Assembly (NCBI RefSeq): GCF_002177135.1
Contig: NZ_MWPH01000006.1
Location: 69,955 to 111,945 of the forward strand
Reading direction: 5' to 3'
Origin: Natronolimnobius baerhuensis
GTDB lineage: Archaea; Halobacteriota; Halobacteria; Halobacteriales; Natrialbaceae
Length of the DNA: 41,991 bases
Shown here: one piece after another, positions 34,169 to 41,991 of the stretch
Position numbering within the stretch: position 1 is the first letter of the stretch
Layout: the number at the start of each line of letters is the position of its first letter
The notes under the pieces: model-generated
The model's input: the letters and a program-made list of their open reading frames with translations, nothing else
Databases searched by the model: none
What the model was told of the DNA's origin: nothing
Made by a program: the position numbers and the translations under genes

Positions 34169-34172
<4 letters not shown>
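33743..34172 (+). pseudogene. tnpA: IS200/IS605 transposase TnpA (Y1 HUH), inactivated by a 55-bp insertion
   Basis: TnpA catalyses single-strand excision and insertion. The frame shows the family start ([17 protein letters not shown]), the HUH pair H59-V-H61 in DHVHLFV and the closing [16 protein letters not shown]. There the frame meets a 55-bp insertion (34079-34133) and stops at 34127-34129. Skipping the insertion restores [12 protein letters not shown] and a stop overlapping the tnpB ATG (ATGA at 34169-34172). The tail supplies the catalytic Tyr, so the truncated 128-residue product should be inactive. The insertion is not a multiple of three and carries an in-frame stop. Confidence 0.85.
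34079..34133. repeat. 55-bp insertion in tnpA made of two short hairpins
   Basis: Hairpin 1: CACAAGAGC-AAC-GCTCTTGTG (34082-34102), 9-bp stem. Hairpin 2: ATCAGAAGCC-GAT-GGCTTCTGAT (34108-34130), 10-bp stem. Both perfect with 3-base loops, five bases apart. The stem tips share AGC-NNN-GCT or AGCC-NNN-GGCT with the left-end pair at 33594-33637, although the stems otherwise differ. Confidence 0.8.
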
Positions 34173-35490
<1,318 letters not shown>

Positions 35491-35494
<4 letters not shown>

Positions 35495-36795
35495 TCTCGC
35501 CGAGCGCCGACCCGCTCCTCGAGTTGGGTTGCCAGACCCTCCGAAACCTCGGTGAGGTAGACCGTCCCCCACGTCGCGACGAGGATCGCACCGAGGGTGT
35601 TGAACAGCATGTCGACGACCGTGTCATCAATCCCGTGCTGGGCGAGGATGGGCTCCAGTCCCAGCATGAGCGCGCCTTGGTCGACAAAGAACTCGAAAAT
35701 CTCCCAGATGACGCCCATTGCGAGGATGAACACGAGAGTGAATGAGAACAGCGCCCAGCGCGGGAGGTGGACCGACTCGCTGTGGAGGTGGACCGCCCGG
35801 ATCGCGGCGTACCCCGTGGCAGCGACGACCGTCGCTGAGAGCGTATGCGTCAGGTGATCGTAGGGACCAATCGCGTCGTACAGGCCCGCGGTCCCGAGCG
35901 CGTGGAAGAAGACCGCAGCCGTCACCCACAGCGCGAGGCCGGGTTCGATGGAGATTTGATAGTCTCGTTCGAGCACGGCTGGAACGAGCGTGATAACCAG
36001 CGCGAGGGCGGCGTTAGTCGTGACGGGGAGTTGTAGCGTCCAGACGCCGTAGAGCAGGACACTGACGAGAACGACCTGCATCGCGCGTACCAGTTGCGTC
36101 TGCCGGCGCACCGAAATCCCGAGTTGATCACTGAGGACCACCCCTTCAACGTTCTCTTCGTCTGTCCGAGAAACGATGGAAGCGGACATCCGGGAATCAG
36201 ACCGTCCGGCCCTAGAACGGAAGTACAGGGCGAAGATCACGCCAGCGAGCAACCCGGCAGCGGTTGCGTACATGAACTCGACCATCACCGCTGCGTTGAT
36301 CGCGTCCTGCGACCGGCCGTCGAGCAGGAACGTCGTCCCGAACGTGACATCTGCCGACCAGCGGAGCATACTCAACACTCCCGCCATCGCGAGCGTGAAC
36401 AGCACGGTGAGGACGACGGCGAACCACGGAACCAGGCGAAGCGACGTGAACCGATGGAGTTCGACCGCGAGCAACAGCCCGAGCGTGGCGAGTGCGAGAT
36501 TGGGGACGACATCCGTAACCAGCGGCTGCGGTGCGAACGTCTCCCACAGTACCGGCAGGCAAATCAGCCCGACGAAGTACCACGGCGGCATAACCGTCGG
36601 GTCACGAAACGTGATCGCCGGCAAGACAATGAGTGTAATCGCGACGACGCTGAACAGAATCGGCTCGTACCGCTCGAGGACGATCCCGCCGAGGAGCGGC
36701 GCACACAGGACGAGGACGAGCAGCCACGAGAGCGTCGTGTTTCCTGACGACTCGACGAACAACGCGGCGAGTCTATCGGTGTCGCTCTCACTCAT
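35491..36795 (-). CDS. Polytopic membrane protein with DUF2238/YjdF-like C-terminal half
   Basis: The 434-residue protein from the ATG 36793-36795 has about twelve hydrophobic segments. The first half (LLVLVLCAPLLGGIVL, then ALATLGLLLAVELHRF) and the second half are each a helical bundle. The second contains YDHLTHTLSATVVAATGYA, GVIWEIFEFFVDQ and DTVVDMLFNTLGAILV, the pattern of DUF2238/YjdF-type proteins of unknown function. The stop codon TGA (35491-35493 on minus) lies in the terminal bases of the IS605 right end, so the natural C-terminus may have been cut off. Other ATGs at 36816 and 36957 are open but precede unrelated leader residues. Confidence 0.8.
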
Positions 36796-36943
36796 GCTGG
36801 AGACGGACGGCAGCATCTCTAGCGGTACCGCTCGTCGAATCGCGAATGAACATGTGAATACACCGATCCGCACGGCATATATAGCCCGCGTATCCGCTCG
36901 AGGGCGTCTCGTATCGGGGCGGATTAACCCTAAGAGACGACCG

Positions 36944-37270
36944 ATGTCACGAGACAACCCAACGGAGCCATCCGATTTGAATCACGAACATGGTACCCAA
37001 CAGCAAACCGAAAAGCCGACTGACCGCGAGTGTCCATGCTGCCGGGTTTGCGAATTGACCGCAGAGCGCACCGGTGAGCCATCAGACCACGACGACCATC
37101 GAGACGAAGTCCGGGAGGAACGTACAGACGCTCCAAGGAACGAACCGTCCGATCACGCCCACGAAGAACACGACGACGACGACGGCCACGCCCACGAGGA
37201 CCACGTTGATCACGCTGGACACGAGGAACTGTTCAAACGGCGCTTTTTCGTGGCGGTTCTTTCATACTGA
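36944..37270 (+). pseudogene. N-terminal remnant of a second CopB-type ATPase
   Basis: From the ATG at 36944 the 108 codons match the first part of the CopB gene at 25293: KPTDRECPCCRVC, a His/Asp-rich run with repeated HEE/HED, then [14 protein letters not shown]. After RRFFV the intact gene goes on to the first helix. Here a few codons are missing and the sequence reads AVLSY then stop. No further pump sequence follows. This is a duplicated and decayed copy, on the same strand, 11.7 kb downstream of the intact gene. Confidence 0.8.
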
Positions 37271-37545
37271 GACAGAATTCCCATGAATAAATGTGTTCGC
37301 TAACAGTCGATTCAGACTGATTTACTCGTACTTTGAGCACCTGTTTCCGGATGTTCACGATCAGATGGATCTTTCTTCCCTTCAAGACATGGAAAACTTG
37401 GAACACGAGGTCGATACAGCACGTGACTTTGAATGAGTGAGTCGTTTCCCACCAGCCTTTCTTGACCAGTAGTATGCGGCGCTGTCACGAGTAGGGATAG
37501 GAATTCTAATTCTATGGGTACAACGTATGTACGCGTGAGTGAACA
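37271..37545. other. Decayed stretch with a short open tail
   Basis: One frame (about 37299-37437) stays open and reads YFEHLFPDVHDQMDLSSLQ then DMENLEHEVDTARDFE and stop, which looks like the C-terminus of a helical haloarchaeal protein, but no start or family was recognised. The remainder contains the promoter region of the broken antitoxin gene. Confidence 0.35.
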
Positions 37546-37850
37546 ATGGGAACAACGTGAGTCAACTTTCGGCTTCCAGAGGAACTCCTCGAGAAGGCCG
37601 ATGTTGCGCTGAAATAACGCATACAAACCGTACAGAGGTCATCAAGAAGGCGCTACAGCAGTACTTCGAAGCGGTTGAAGATGACGAGCGGTTCAACGAA
37701 GCACTCATTGAACTCTATCTTGATGAGGAAGTCGGCTTCGAAACCCTGAAAGAGTTCGTCGGTCGGCAAGATGCTGAAGCCGTTCGGGCTTCGAAAGCTG
37801 TTCTTGAGCAAGGAGATGACCTAGCAGACGAACTTGCAGATCTCGAGTGA
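37546..37850 (+). pseudogene. Ribbon-helix-helix antitoxin (VapB-type), broken by a stop and a frameshift
   Basis: The ATG at 37546 opens MGTT, then a TGA (37558-37560) stands where Arg is expected before VNFRLPEELLEKADV, a ribbon-helix-helix DNA-binding start. A one-base loss near 37606-37610 then shifts the frame; the shifted frame continues EITHTNRTEVIKKALQQYFE and FVGRQDAEAVRASKAVLEQG to a normal end. Two independent lesions make it a clear pseudogene. Its stop overlaps the GTG of the PIN-domain toxin frame, the usual layout of this type of toxin-antitoxin pair. Confidence 0.8.
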
Positions 37851-38044
37851 CAGGGCCAGGAACGATCGTTATTGATACAAGCGCGTTCATCTCTTTAGCC
37901 ACAGCAGACTCGGTAGAGATGGTTCTCGAGGAATATGATGTACAGACAACTGAGACGATACTCGAGGAATTGGTGGAGACAGCAGAGTATGACGATGTTC
38001 ACGGGACATTCGGGACTGTCTGTCGGAACCTTAGTGGGTGGTAG
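37847..38044 (+). pseudogene. PIN-domain toxin (VapC-type), truncated
   Basis: The frame starts with GTG overlapping the antitoxin stop and reads GTIVIDTSAFISLATADSVE, with the first catalytic PIN Asp at residue 10, followed by TTETILEELVETAEYDDVHG. It then breaks down (TFGTVCRNLSGW, stop) after 65 residues. A complete PIN toxin needs a further 60-90 residues including the later acidic residues. Traces of a related frame continue to about 38060. With its antitoxin also broken, the module is dead. Confidence 0.75.
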
Positions 38045-38077
38045 CTCGAACAATTGGCCCACCACATTAGAGTTTCA

Positions 38078-38105
38078 ACTATTATAGTTCAGACTATTAT
38101 AGTTC
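38078..38105 (+). promoter_or_regulatory. Tandem TATA-like direct repeat upstream of the ATPase gene
   Basis: ACTATTATAGTTC occurs at 38078-38090 and again at 38093-38105 (15-bp period). Each unit is nearly palindromic and resembles a TATA box. The second lies about 50 bp before the ATG at 38154. Confidence 0.5.
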
Positions 38106-38153
38106 TGTCTCTAACTCCGGAACACGTATGTATCTCCCACTACGACTGGGAGT

Positions 38154-39569
38154 ATGGACCAGTTCGTCAATCGTATCGATGAACTCGAGCGGTTGCAGGC
38201 CCTCTATGAGAGTGACGCTGCAGAACTCGCAATTATCTATGGGCGCCGCCAGATCGGCAAGAGCGAACTCGTCCGCCAATCGATTGTCGACCGCGACGAT
38301 GCCGTGTACTATCAGGCAGTCCAAGGAACAGCGACGACACAGCTGAGGCGATTTGTCGAGGCAGCAGCGACGACCTATCCAGACATCACTGCTGTCAAAG
38401 AGGAATGGGAACCACTCTTAACGTATCTCACCGACAGAGACGCCATCATCGTCATCGACGAATTCCCGTACCTCATTGAATCGAATGAGGGACTTCCATC
38501 GGTCATTCAACACCTGTGGGATACAGCTGTCGAGGAGAGTCAGGCGACGCTCGTACTCACAGGCTCTGCAATCGGCATGATTCATACCCACGTCCTCGAT
38601 GGCGGTGCGCCACTCTACGGCCGGGTATCCCAGACACCGAATGGCCGCCTCGAACTCACCCAGCTACCGTTTCGTTCCATCCAAGAGTTCGTGCCGACGT
38701 ACGATCCCGAAGAACGGGTGTTCGTCTATGGCGTCTTCGGCGGCACACCCCGATATCTCAGCCCTCTCGATCCATCACAGAGTCTCGGAGAAAACATCAC
38801 GCGGCTGTTGTGCGACCTGGATGGTCCACTCCACGACGAGCCCGAAACCGTCCTCCAGATGGAGCTCAACGAGGTGAACACGTATTTCTCCGTACTGGAA
38901 TCGATGGCCAGCGGGAGCCGCAGTCGAAACGAGATCGCCCAGGGAGCCGACATCGAGAGCACCAACACATCGTACTACTTCGACCGGCTGGAAACACTCC
39001 AGATCATCGAGAAACACCATCCGGCGCTCGCCGACCCAGCGCGCAGCAAGCGGACTCGGTACCAGATTCGAGATCCCGTATTCCGGTTTTACTTCCGGTA
39101 TCTCTACGGCCGCGGGGGACAGTACGAACTCTACGGCGAGAACGCCTACGCGGATCTCATCGAACCGGAATTGCCCGACTTCGTCAGCGAAACGTTCGAA
39201 TCGCTCTGTCACCAGGCGGTACCGGCGCTCTATGCAGACTACCAGCTCACACAGGTGCCAAGCCAGTGGTGGTACAAGGGCCGGGAGGTAGATGTCGTCG
39301 CACCAACTGACGAGTCAACGCTGATCGCTGGCGAAGCGAAATTTACCAACACCCCCCTCGGTTATGACGTACTCGCTGACCTCGAGGACGACATGGAGCA
39401 CATCGACTGGACACCCATTGGAGGTGGTGAGCCGACGTATGAACTCGCCTTATTCAGCCGATCCGGGTTCAAACGCTCTGTCAAGGAAGCTGCAGACGAG
39501 CGTGATGATCTTTGTCTCTTCGATCTATCTGATATAGTTGCTGTTCTTGAAAGTAAAACCGACCAGTAA
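38154..39569 (+). CDS. Archaeal-type AAA/STAND ATPase with nuclease-like (DUF234) C-terminus
   Basis: The 471-residue protein starts FVNRIDELERLQALY, as in the Arch_ATPase family. The Walker A is G30-RRQIGKS-37 and the Walker B IIVIDEF has D102-E103. A winged helix follows (SRSRNEIAQGADIESTNTSY), with the linker YQIRDPVFRFYFRYLYG typical of the DUF234 partner domain. The C-terminal part contains EVD380 and GE394AK396, the spacing of a PD-(D/E)xK nuclease core. Proteins of this type are frequent in archaeal mobile regions; function unknown, with defence or DNA maintenance proposed. It stands alone between broken vapBC and an IS scar. Confidence 0.88.
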   Translation: MDQFVNRIDELERLQALYESDAAELAIIYGRRQIGKSELVRQSIVDRDDAVYYQAVQGTATTQLRRFVEAAATTYPDITAVKEEWEPLLTYLTDRDAIIVIDEFPYLIESNEGLPSVIQHLWDTAVEESQATLVLTGSAIGMIHTHVLDGGAPLYGRVSQTPNGRLELTQLPFRSIQEFVPTYDPEERVFVYGVFGGTPRYLSPLDPSQSLGENITRLLCDLDGPLHDEPETVLQMELNEVNTYFSVLESMASGSRSRNEIAQGADIESTNTSYYFDRLETLQIIEKHHPALADPARSKRTRYQIRDPVFRFYFRYLYGRGGQYELYGENAYADLIEPELPDFVSETFESLCHQAVPALYADYQLTQVPSQWWYKGREVDVVAPTDESTLIAGEAKFTNTPLGYDVLADLEDDMEHIDWTPIGGGEPTYELALFSRSGFKRSVKEAADERDDLCLFDLSDIVAVLESKTDQ

Positions 39570-39721
39570 CGCCAGAGGGTAACAGCTGGGGATGGTTTTT
39601 CGACCACCAAGGAGGCGCGGGGGAATCGAACGTACCCCCATAGGTGAATCAAATAAAAGAAACCAATGAGACGACAGCGTCTCGATCTTCAGTTTTTGTG
39701 TTAGCAGAAAGAGAGAGCGTT

Positions 39722-39818
39722 GAGCCCCCGCCCTCAAGGAGCCAGCCTCTGCTGGCGAGTAGGCTGGAGTAGTTCACAGAAATGCAAGGAGGAAGCCCAC
39801 GACTTCAGTCGTGGGAGG
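39722..39818 (+). ncRNA. Orphan tnpB 3' end with omega-RNA-like hairpins
   Basis: The segment has a GCCAGC-CTCT-GCTGGC hairpin (39741-39756), a linker, and a terminal hairpin CCCACGAC-TTCA-GTCGTGGG (39796-39815) followed by AGG. The layout matches the conserved 3' end of haloarchaeal tnpB elements, where the guide RNA is made. No tnpB gene is present: the preceding 39570-39721 shows no TnpB protein sequence. The last 42 bases are identical to 21158-21199. If transcribed, the guide would come from the bases after 39818, upstream of the MazE-type gene. Confidence 0.5.
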
Positions 39819-39877
39819 AATCCGACTTGCACCTGCCGACCGATAGTCTCTTGAGTATGGATATGATATGAGTATGT

Positions 39878-40147
39878 ATGAGTGGAATAGAAAAACGACG
39901 AGTCGGCGACCGCGGACAGGTCACTCTCCCCAAGGAGATGCGCGAAGAGTTTGACATCGGCGGCGGTGACGAGGTGGAAATCCGCAAAGAGTCGGGGAAA
40001 ATCATCATCGAGAAACCAATCACTCGAGAGGATCTTGCGGCCGGCTATCGTGCGCGAGCCGATCGCCTTCGAGAACTCCACGATGAGATGAATGGCGTAT
40101 CGCAGGAGGCCGACGAATATCTCGGCGACGCCCCGGAGTGGGAGTAG
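39878..40147 (+). CDS. AbrB/MazE-type antitoxin
   Basis: The 89-residue protein has the SpoVT/AbrB swapped-hairpin fold signature: GDRGQVTLPKEMREEFDIGG then DEVEIRKESGKIIIEKP. The second half (LRELHDEMNGVSQEADEYLG) would wrap around the toxin. It binds its own promoter and neutralises the toxin encoded directly downstream, whose ATG follows its stop with no gap. The ATG at 39878 was chosen among several in the run ATGGATATGATATGAGTATG because it gives the conserved MSGIEKRRVG start. It begins 60 bp after an orphan IS end. Confidence 0.88.
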   Translation: MSGIEKRRVGDRGQVTLPKEMREEFDIGGGDEVEIRKESGKIIIEKPITREDLAAGYRARADRLRELHDEMNGVSQEADEYLGDAPEWE

Positions 40148-40504
40148 ATGGAGGTACGCCGGGGCGACATCGTGATCGTCCAACTTGACTCGACAAAAGG
40201 TTCAGAACAACGGGGGACGCGACCATGTCTCGTCGTCCAGAATAACGTTGGGAACGAAAACGCACCCACGACGATTGTCGTCCCGTTTACGACGTCGTTT
40301 GATGATGAGTTGTATCCGTTCGAAGTGCTCGTGAAGGCCGATGAGTGCCACCTTCGAGAGGATTCCGTCGCAATGTGCAGCCAGATCCGAACGGTGTCAA
40401 TCGAACATCGAATCAACACCGTCGTCGGATCCATTCCTGAAGAGCGAATGCGTGACGTCGATACCGCACTCGAGTATAGTCTTGGGCTGCGCGGCTCGTG
40501 GTGA
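40148..40504 (+). CDS. MazF/PemK-type endoribonuclease toxin
   Basis: The 118-residue product has the MazF fold order: MEVRRGDIVIVQLDSTKGSE, then QRGTRPCLVVQNN with the catalytic Arg, a TTIVVPFTTSF strand, and CSQIRTVSIEHRI with the conserved Gln-x-Arg. MazF toxins cut mRNA at short sequences. It follows the AbrB-type antitoxin directly, so the pair forms an intact toxin-antitoxin operon. This contrasts with the broken vapBC pair 2 kb upstream. Confidence 0.9.
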   Translation: MEVRRGDIVIVQLDSTKGSEQRGTRPCLVVQNNVGNENAPTTIVVPFTTSFDDELYPFEVLVKADECHLREDSVAMCSQIRTVSIEHRINTVVGSIPEERMRDVDTALEYSLGLRGSW

Positions 40505-40868
40505 TTCGCGACGCTTCTGTGTCATCATCCGATTTTTCATCGAGGAGACCCGTCGCATCAGTCGAGAACTCGTGTTCTGTCTCGAGGGAAACGTCGTTCC
40601 CGTCAGTCGTGAGCACGACGTCGCCGTGGACGGCGGTCCAATAGATCTCGATTCTGCGGTCAGCAAAGTCCTCGAGGACCTCGTCATGTGGATGGCCATA
40701 CTGGGAGTCGTACGCACTCGAGATGATCGCTGTTGTAGTGCAGATCTGAATCCGAGTCGCCCTCTGGCGGGTTGAGGACGTCGACGTCTGTATCACCGAA
40801 CTCAAAATGGTCACCGTCTTCGACAACCAGGAGTTCGACATCGTACTCTTCGACGGCGGGTCATCGCC
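40505..40868 (-). pseudogene. ComEC-like metallo-beta-lactamase-fold protein remnant with internal deletion
   Basis: On the minus strand one frame reads VEEYDVELLVVEDGDHFEFG then DTDVDVLNPPEGDSDSDLHYNS, and another reads IISSAYDSQYGHPHDEVLED then FADRRIEIYWTAVHGDVVLTTDG. Both belong to the C-terminal part of ComEC/Rec2-type MBL-fold proteins found in haloarchaea. The segment expected between them (about 70-80 residues with metal-ligand His) is missing, and the frame shifts at the join near 40710-40745. The upstream part of the gene is also absent. It is tail-to-tail with mazF. Confidence 0.65.
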
Positions 40869-41174
40869 TTGAATGTCAAAGTTTCCCAATCTGCCCGACG
40901 GTAGGTATCTTCGCTTGGAGTTCTCGAGTAGCTTCAGATCAACCAAGGCGTGATGGTGAATTAGCGACCTGGTTTCTATGTCTGCTATTTCAGGGAACTC
41001 ACAGACCAAGAAAGGATTTTATCATGCACTTTAGAAAATACACCAATCACCCACTACCCACCTCCACGTTTCAGGACATTCACGAACAAGGGTCGTTTCG
41101 CTGCCGGGATTTTGCATATTCTCATCTCGGATGGCACCCAGTGTTTAACCGTATAGAACGGTTCATTCAGGGTA
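40869..41174. other. Region upstream of the TFB gene
   Basis: No real reading frame seen. It contains dispersed repeat copy B (41043-41113) and a TATA-like GGATTTTATCATG at about 41014-41026, too far from the TFB ATG to be a leaderless promoter. Confidence 0.4.
41043..41113 (+). repeat. Dispersed repeat, copy B
   Basis: Aligns with 30152-30231: shared CCCACCTCCACGTT, then TTCACG/CTCACGG, GTTTCGCTGCCGGG versus GCTTCGTTGCCGGG. About 70% identity over 65-70 bp, same orientation. Function unknown. Confidence 0.5.
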
Positions 41175-41991
41175 ATGGAACGCCTGACCCGCCAGAAAGA
41201 GCGTGAGGACGAAACTGAGCACGAAACCACTGGACAAGAAGGCGTTCGAACCTGTCCTGAATGTGATTCAACGTCGCTCACCAGAAGTTCGGATGAAAGC
41301 GAAATTAGCTGTGAGGACTGTGGACTGATTTTGGAAGAGGAGACGATTGATCGAGGCCCAGAGTGGCGAGCGTTCAACGCAGCCGAGCGTGACAGTAAAT
41401 CACGCGTTGGTGCGCCGACAACCCAGACAATGCACGATAAGGGGCTGACGACGATAATCGACTGGAAAGACCAGGACGCCTACGGTCGATCACTTTCCTC
41501 GGAGAAGCGCACTCAAATGAATCGACTGCGGAAATGGCAAGAGCGGATCCGAACAAAGGATGCCGGCGAACGAAACCTCCAGTTTGCGCTCTCTGAGACA
41601 GACCGAATGGCTTCTGCCCTAGGTGTTCCTCGCTCTGTCCGAGAGGTTGCAAGCGTCCTCTATCGACATGCACTCGATGAGGATCTTATCCGGGGACGCT
41701 CAATCGAAGGTGTGGCTACCAGTACGCTATACGCAGCCTGTCGGATGGAAGGAATCCCACGATCCCTGGATGAGATTGCGGCCGTCTCACGAGTAGACCG
41801 GATGGAAATTGGTCGCACATACCGGTACATCTCACAGGAACTGAGCCTCGAGATGGAGCCTGTCGATCCGAAGAAATACGTCCCTCGATTCTGTTCTGAA
41901 CTCGAACTTCCCGAAGAGGTACAAGCGAAAGCTAACGAAATCATCGATACGACAGCCGAGAAAGGGTTGCTGTCAGGCAAATCACCGACTG
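41175..41991 (+). CDS. Transcription initiation factor IIB (TFB), C-terminus beyond window
   Basis: The frame from the ATG at 41175 is open to the window end (272 codons). It has the TFB zinc ribbon C27-PEC-30 and C46-EDC-49, the B-finger/reader region (RGPEWRAFNAAERDSKSRVG), and a linker LSSEKRTQMNRLRKWQERIR. The first cyclin repeat (FALSETDRMASALGVPRSVR) is followed by the signature SIEGVATSTLYAACRMEGIP, then the start of the second repeat. TFB recruits RNA polymerase to TBP-bound promoters. Haloarchaea carry several TFBs; a copy in an IS-rich area is likely one of the accessory, condition-specific ones (inference). Confidence 0.92.
   Translation, partial: MERLTRQKEREDETEHETTGQEGVRTCPECDSTSLTRSSDESEISCEDCGLILEEETIDRGPEWRAFNAAERDSKSRVGAPTTQTMHDKGLTTIIDWKDQDAYGRSLSSEKRTQMNRLRKWQERIRTKDAGERNLQFALSETDRMASALGVPRSVREVASVLYRHALDEDLIRGRSIEGVATSTLYAACRMEGIPRSLDEIAAVSRVDRMEIGRTYRYISQELSLEMEPVDPKKYVPRFCSELELPEEVQAKANEIIDTTAEKGLLSGKSPT

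Noticed and set aside
36176-36943. Plus-strand open frame leading into the copB remnant
   Set aside because: Antisense to the membrane-protein gene, with Arg/Ser-rich shadow composition; the recognisable sequence starts at 36944.
40413-41009. 198-codon minus frame as an intact gene
   Set aside because: Only the middle resembles ComEC-like sequence; the ends are unrelated and part of the homologous sequence is in another frame, so it is a remnant.

Overview
The window is from a halophilic archaeon (Halobacteria, probably the Natrialbales side). The evidence is the acidic Asp/Glu-rich proteins, Tat-type lipoproteins with a twin-arginine-like motif and lipobox, leaderless-looking genes 25-30 bp after an archaeal TATA box, small haloarchaea-only families (DUF7260, DUF7511), haloarchaeal IS200/IS605 ends and a transcription factor B gene. 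The placement is an inference from protein style. Many insertion-sequence scars, broken toxin-antitoxin genes and gene remnants mark it as accessory DNA or a megaplasmid rather than core chromosome.

Layout. 1-4378: the end of a family-5 substrate-binding protein gene followed by the permeases and ATPases of a Dpp/Opp-type ABC importer. 4612-9137: a tyrosine recombinase, the frameshifted remnant of a second one, and a 2.7 kb IS4-type insertion sequence whose inverted repeats enclose a lipoprotein gene as well as the transposase. 9496-19473: a carbohydrate locus with D-galactonate dehydratase (dgoD, interrupted by an amber codon), two sugar permeases, a binding protein, a family-4 alpha-galactosidase (melA-like), a MalK-type ATPase, an IclR regulator and a sulfatase. 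Together these suggest uptake and hydrolysis of (possibly sulfated) alpha-galactosides and oxidation of galactose via galactonate. Three copies of a 17-bp dyad lie around the IclR gene. 19474-21520: low-GC DNA, two small haloarchaeal genes and IS scars.

21521-25126 encodes a 1201-residue surface lipoprotein with a DUF3494 (ice-binding-like adhesin) domain, eight 99-residue fibronectin-III-like repeats and an extremely lysine-rich tail. 25293-29684 is a copper/silver resistance island: a CopB-type P1B ATPase, a SHOCT membrane protein, a truncated cupredoxin-like lipoprotein, a membrane-tethered winged-helix regulator with a Met/His-rich outer loop, and a secreted Met/His-rich small protein. 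30098-36795 holds two AI-2E-family membrane proteins, a YdjM-type membrane protein, an IS200/IS605 element (broken tnpA, full-length tnpB) and a further membrane protein. 36944-41174 is a graveyard: a copB N-terminal duplicate, a dead vapBC pair, an archaeal ATPase with a nuclease-like C-terminus, an orphan tnpB 3' end (omega-RNA-like), an intact MazEF-type pair and a ComEC-like remnant. The window ends inside a TFB gene.

Most unusual: the IS with an enclosed lipoprotein gene; pairs of short hairpins inserted twice in one IS605 copy, one pair removing the catalytic tyrosine of TnpA; the DUF3494-FN3-polylysine protein; the amber codon at a tryptophan position in dgoD; and the repeated dyad around iclR.
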